Positions 63,085 to 64,000 of a DNA stretch of 64,000 bases are shown here, in pieces. The position numbers and the translations under genes were made by a program. Source of the stretch: Natranaerobius thermophilus JW/NM-WN-LF (GTDB lineage Bacteria > Bacillota > Natranaerobiia > Natranaerobiales > Natranaerobiaceae); contig NC_010718.1 in NCBI RefSeq assembly GCF_000020005.1, positions 563,001 to 627,000 of the forward strand, given 5' to 3'. Position 1 is the stretch's first letter. Each line of letters starts with the position of its first letter. The notes beneath the pieces were generated by a model, which was not told the DNA's origin, made no database searches, and was given only the letters and a program-made list of their open reading frames with translations.

Positions 63085-64000
63085 TTAATCTCTAATGAGA
63101 GGGTCCGTTACAAGCCCCGCGCGTCTTAATTCAAATTCTACGTCTACGTTGACAGCTAAATCTGTAAATATCTCTTCTTGCCATTCGTGTTTTATTCCAT
63201 CCCAAACATCAGGTTTTTTCCTATAGAAAACATTACCGAAACCAAATACATCGGATTCATGTTGGTGGGCCCTTTCAATACTTGATTTTATTTCATTTTT
63301 AATAGCTGTGGCTGTTCTGTTTTCAATAGAATCTATTAATTCCCCCTCTTCTTCATACCCTTGGGGACAGGTCTGATCCTGGATTCGTCCATCTGCACTA
63401 ATTTTAATATCTATTTGATAATCTCCTTCTTCTGTAATAATAGGATTAACATGAGATTCGGATTCGAAAATTTCAATACTGATAGGATGGGTATCATGAA
63501 CTGGACAATTAATCACCTTAATGGCATTATCTACATTTCCGTGAATCCAGAACCAGCCTCTAGTTTCTTCGATATCAAACCATCCTTGCATCTGATCTCC
63601 TTTAAATACGGCTCCACCTTCTAGTCGGGTGGTTCCTCTAACTACATCTTCTTCACCAAGGATATCTTCCTCTTCCTGATCTCCTAAGTCTATCTTTCCA
63701 ATCACAGTTTCTCTTCCGGGCATTGATAGTACATTAAAGGACTCAATTAAAGATCTAGAGGGGAAAACCGACCGTTCAAATACCGAAAGAATTATTTGTC
63801 TTTCAATACCTTCTCCTATATATGTTTCAAAAGGTAACTCTGTTCTAAATAATTGAGTTATGTCATGTTCTTCCGGAAGTATTGCAGGGAATGCTATTAA
63901 CCGTGTTTCTCTCTCTCTATCAAAATAATCTAGGACAGGCCCAATTCCTCTCCGTGCTAGATCTTCGCTGATTATTAATAATTTATTATGTGTAAAAAAC
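63085..64000 (-). CDS. Ger(x)C spore-germination lipoprotein (5' partial)
   Basis: The gene runs off the right edge; 305 codons are visible and the signal peptide lies outside. The frame from the edge reads LLIISEDLARRGIGPVLDYFDRERE, in the manner of Ger(x)C N-domains; GGAVFKGDQMQGWFDIEETRGWFW in the middle and the C-terminal WDGIKHEWQEEIFTDLAVNVDV are the two other family signatures. GerC is the lipoprotein subunit of nutrient germinant receptors. Its operon partners (GerA and GerB types) should lie further right. Internal Met at 63723 is not the start. Confidence 0.9.
   Translation of the reverse strand, partial: FFTHNKLLIISEDLARRGIGPVLDYFDRERETRLIAFPAILPEEHDITQLFRTELPFETYIGEGIERQIILSVFERSVFPSRSLIESFNVLSMPGRETVIGKIDLGDQEEEDILGEEDVVRGTTRLEGGAVFKGDQMQGWFDIEETRGWFWIHGNVDNAIKVINCPVHDTHPISIEIFESESHVNPIITEEGDYQIDIKISADGRIQDQTCPQGYEEEGELIDSIENRTATAIKNEIKSSIERAHQHESDVFGFGNVFYRKKPDVWDGIKHEWQEEIFTDLAVNVDVEFELRRAGLVTDPLIRD

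Overview
The window looks like the chromosome of a low-GC, Gram-positive, anaerobic, salt-adapted bacterium of the Clostridia/Natranaerobiales type. This is an inference from four things: an Rnf respiratory subunit, strong AGGAGG ribosome sites with frequent TTG and GTG starts, sporulation-lineage genes (ytrH/ytrI, ytaF, a SPOCS-like coat protein, a Ger(x)C lipoprotein), and salt traits (a BCCT betaine transporter and very acidic exported proteins). No rRNA, tRNA or CRISPR was found.

Layout: 1-0.9 kb is the end of an Rnf subunit gene. 1-7.1 kb holds trmL, a HAD phosphatase, a PerR-like Fur repressor, threonine aldolase, a spore-coat-like gene, a DRTGG/CBS/hotdog regulator and ytrI-ytrH. 7.2-14.7 kb holds dnaE, pyk, a thioesterase, fxsA, a holin-like gene and psd. 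14.7-16.9 kb is a TetR regulator with a radical-SAM/SPASM enzyme. 17.0-28.7 kb is a six-gene glycogen operon on the minus strand, glgB-glgC-glgD-glgA-glgP-(GH13::malQ fusion): ADP-glucose is made by GlgC/GlgD, polymerised by GlgA, branched by GlgB, and degraded by GlgP plus the fusion enzyme.

28.8-38.4 kb holds a ZIP transporter, an aldo/keto reductase, a probable selenoprotein of the Spx/ArsC family, a SRAP protein, a glyoxalase-II-like hydrolase, an ABC exporter, a DUF362-HAD fusion and a TIGR01212 radical SAM protein. 38.5-47.9 kb holds an exported DUF4015 protein, trpS, a nitroreductase, a Tat-exported aldo/keto reductase, Hsp20, an HD hydrolase, a CPBP protease, a disulfide-less lipoamide-dehydrogenase homologue and a ferritin-like protein with a PerR-box-like operator. 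48.0-49.9 kb is a complete group IIC intron placed directly behind a terminator. 50-64 kb holds Hsp20-like, SagB-like lipoprotein and Eis-like genes, an ABC exporter whose permease has an in-frame TGA, a methyltransferase, a DEDDh exonuclease, small membrane proteins, ytaF, vanW, a BCCT transporter and the start-less part of a gerC gene.

The most interesting signals are: (1) an in-frame TGA exactly at the catalytic cysteine of a thioredoxin-fold Spx/ArsC-like protein, followed at the expected distance by a bacterial-SECIS-like hairpin; (2) at least four genes whose only start codon correctly spaced from a strong ribosome site is ATT, ATC or CTG; (3) a perfect 12-bp hairpin that would mask the ribosome site of a small membrane protein gene.
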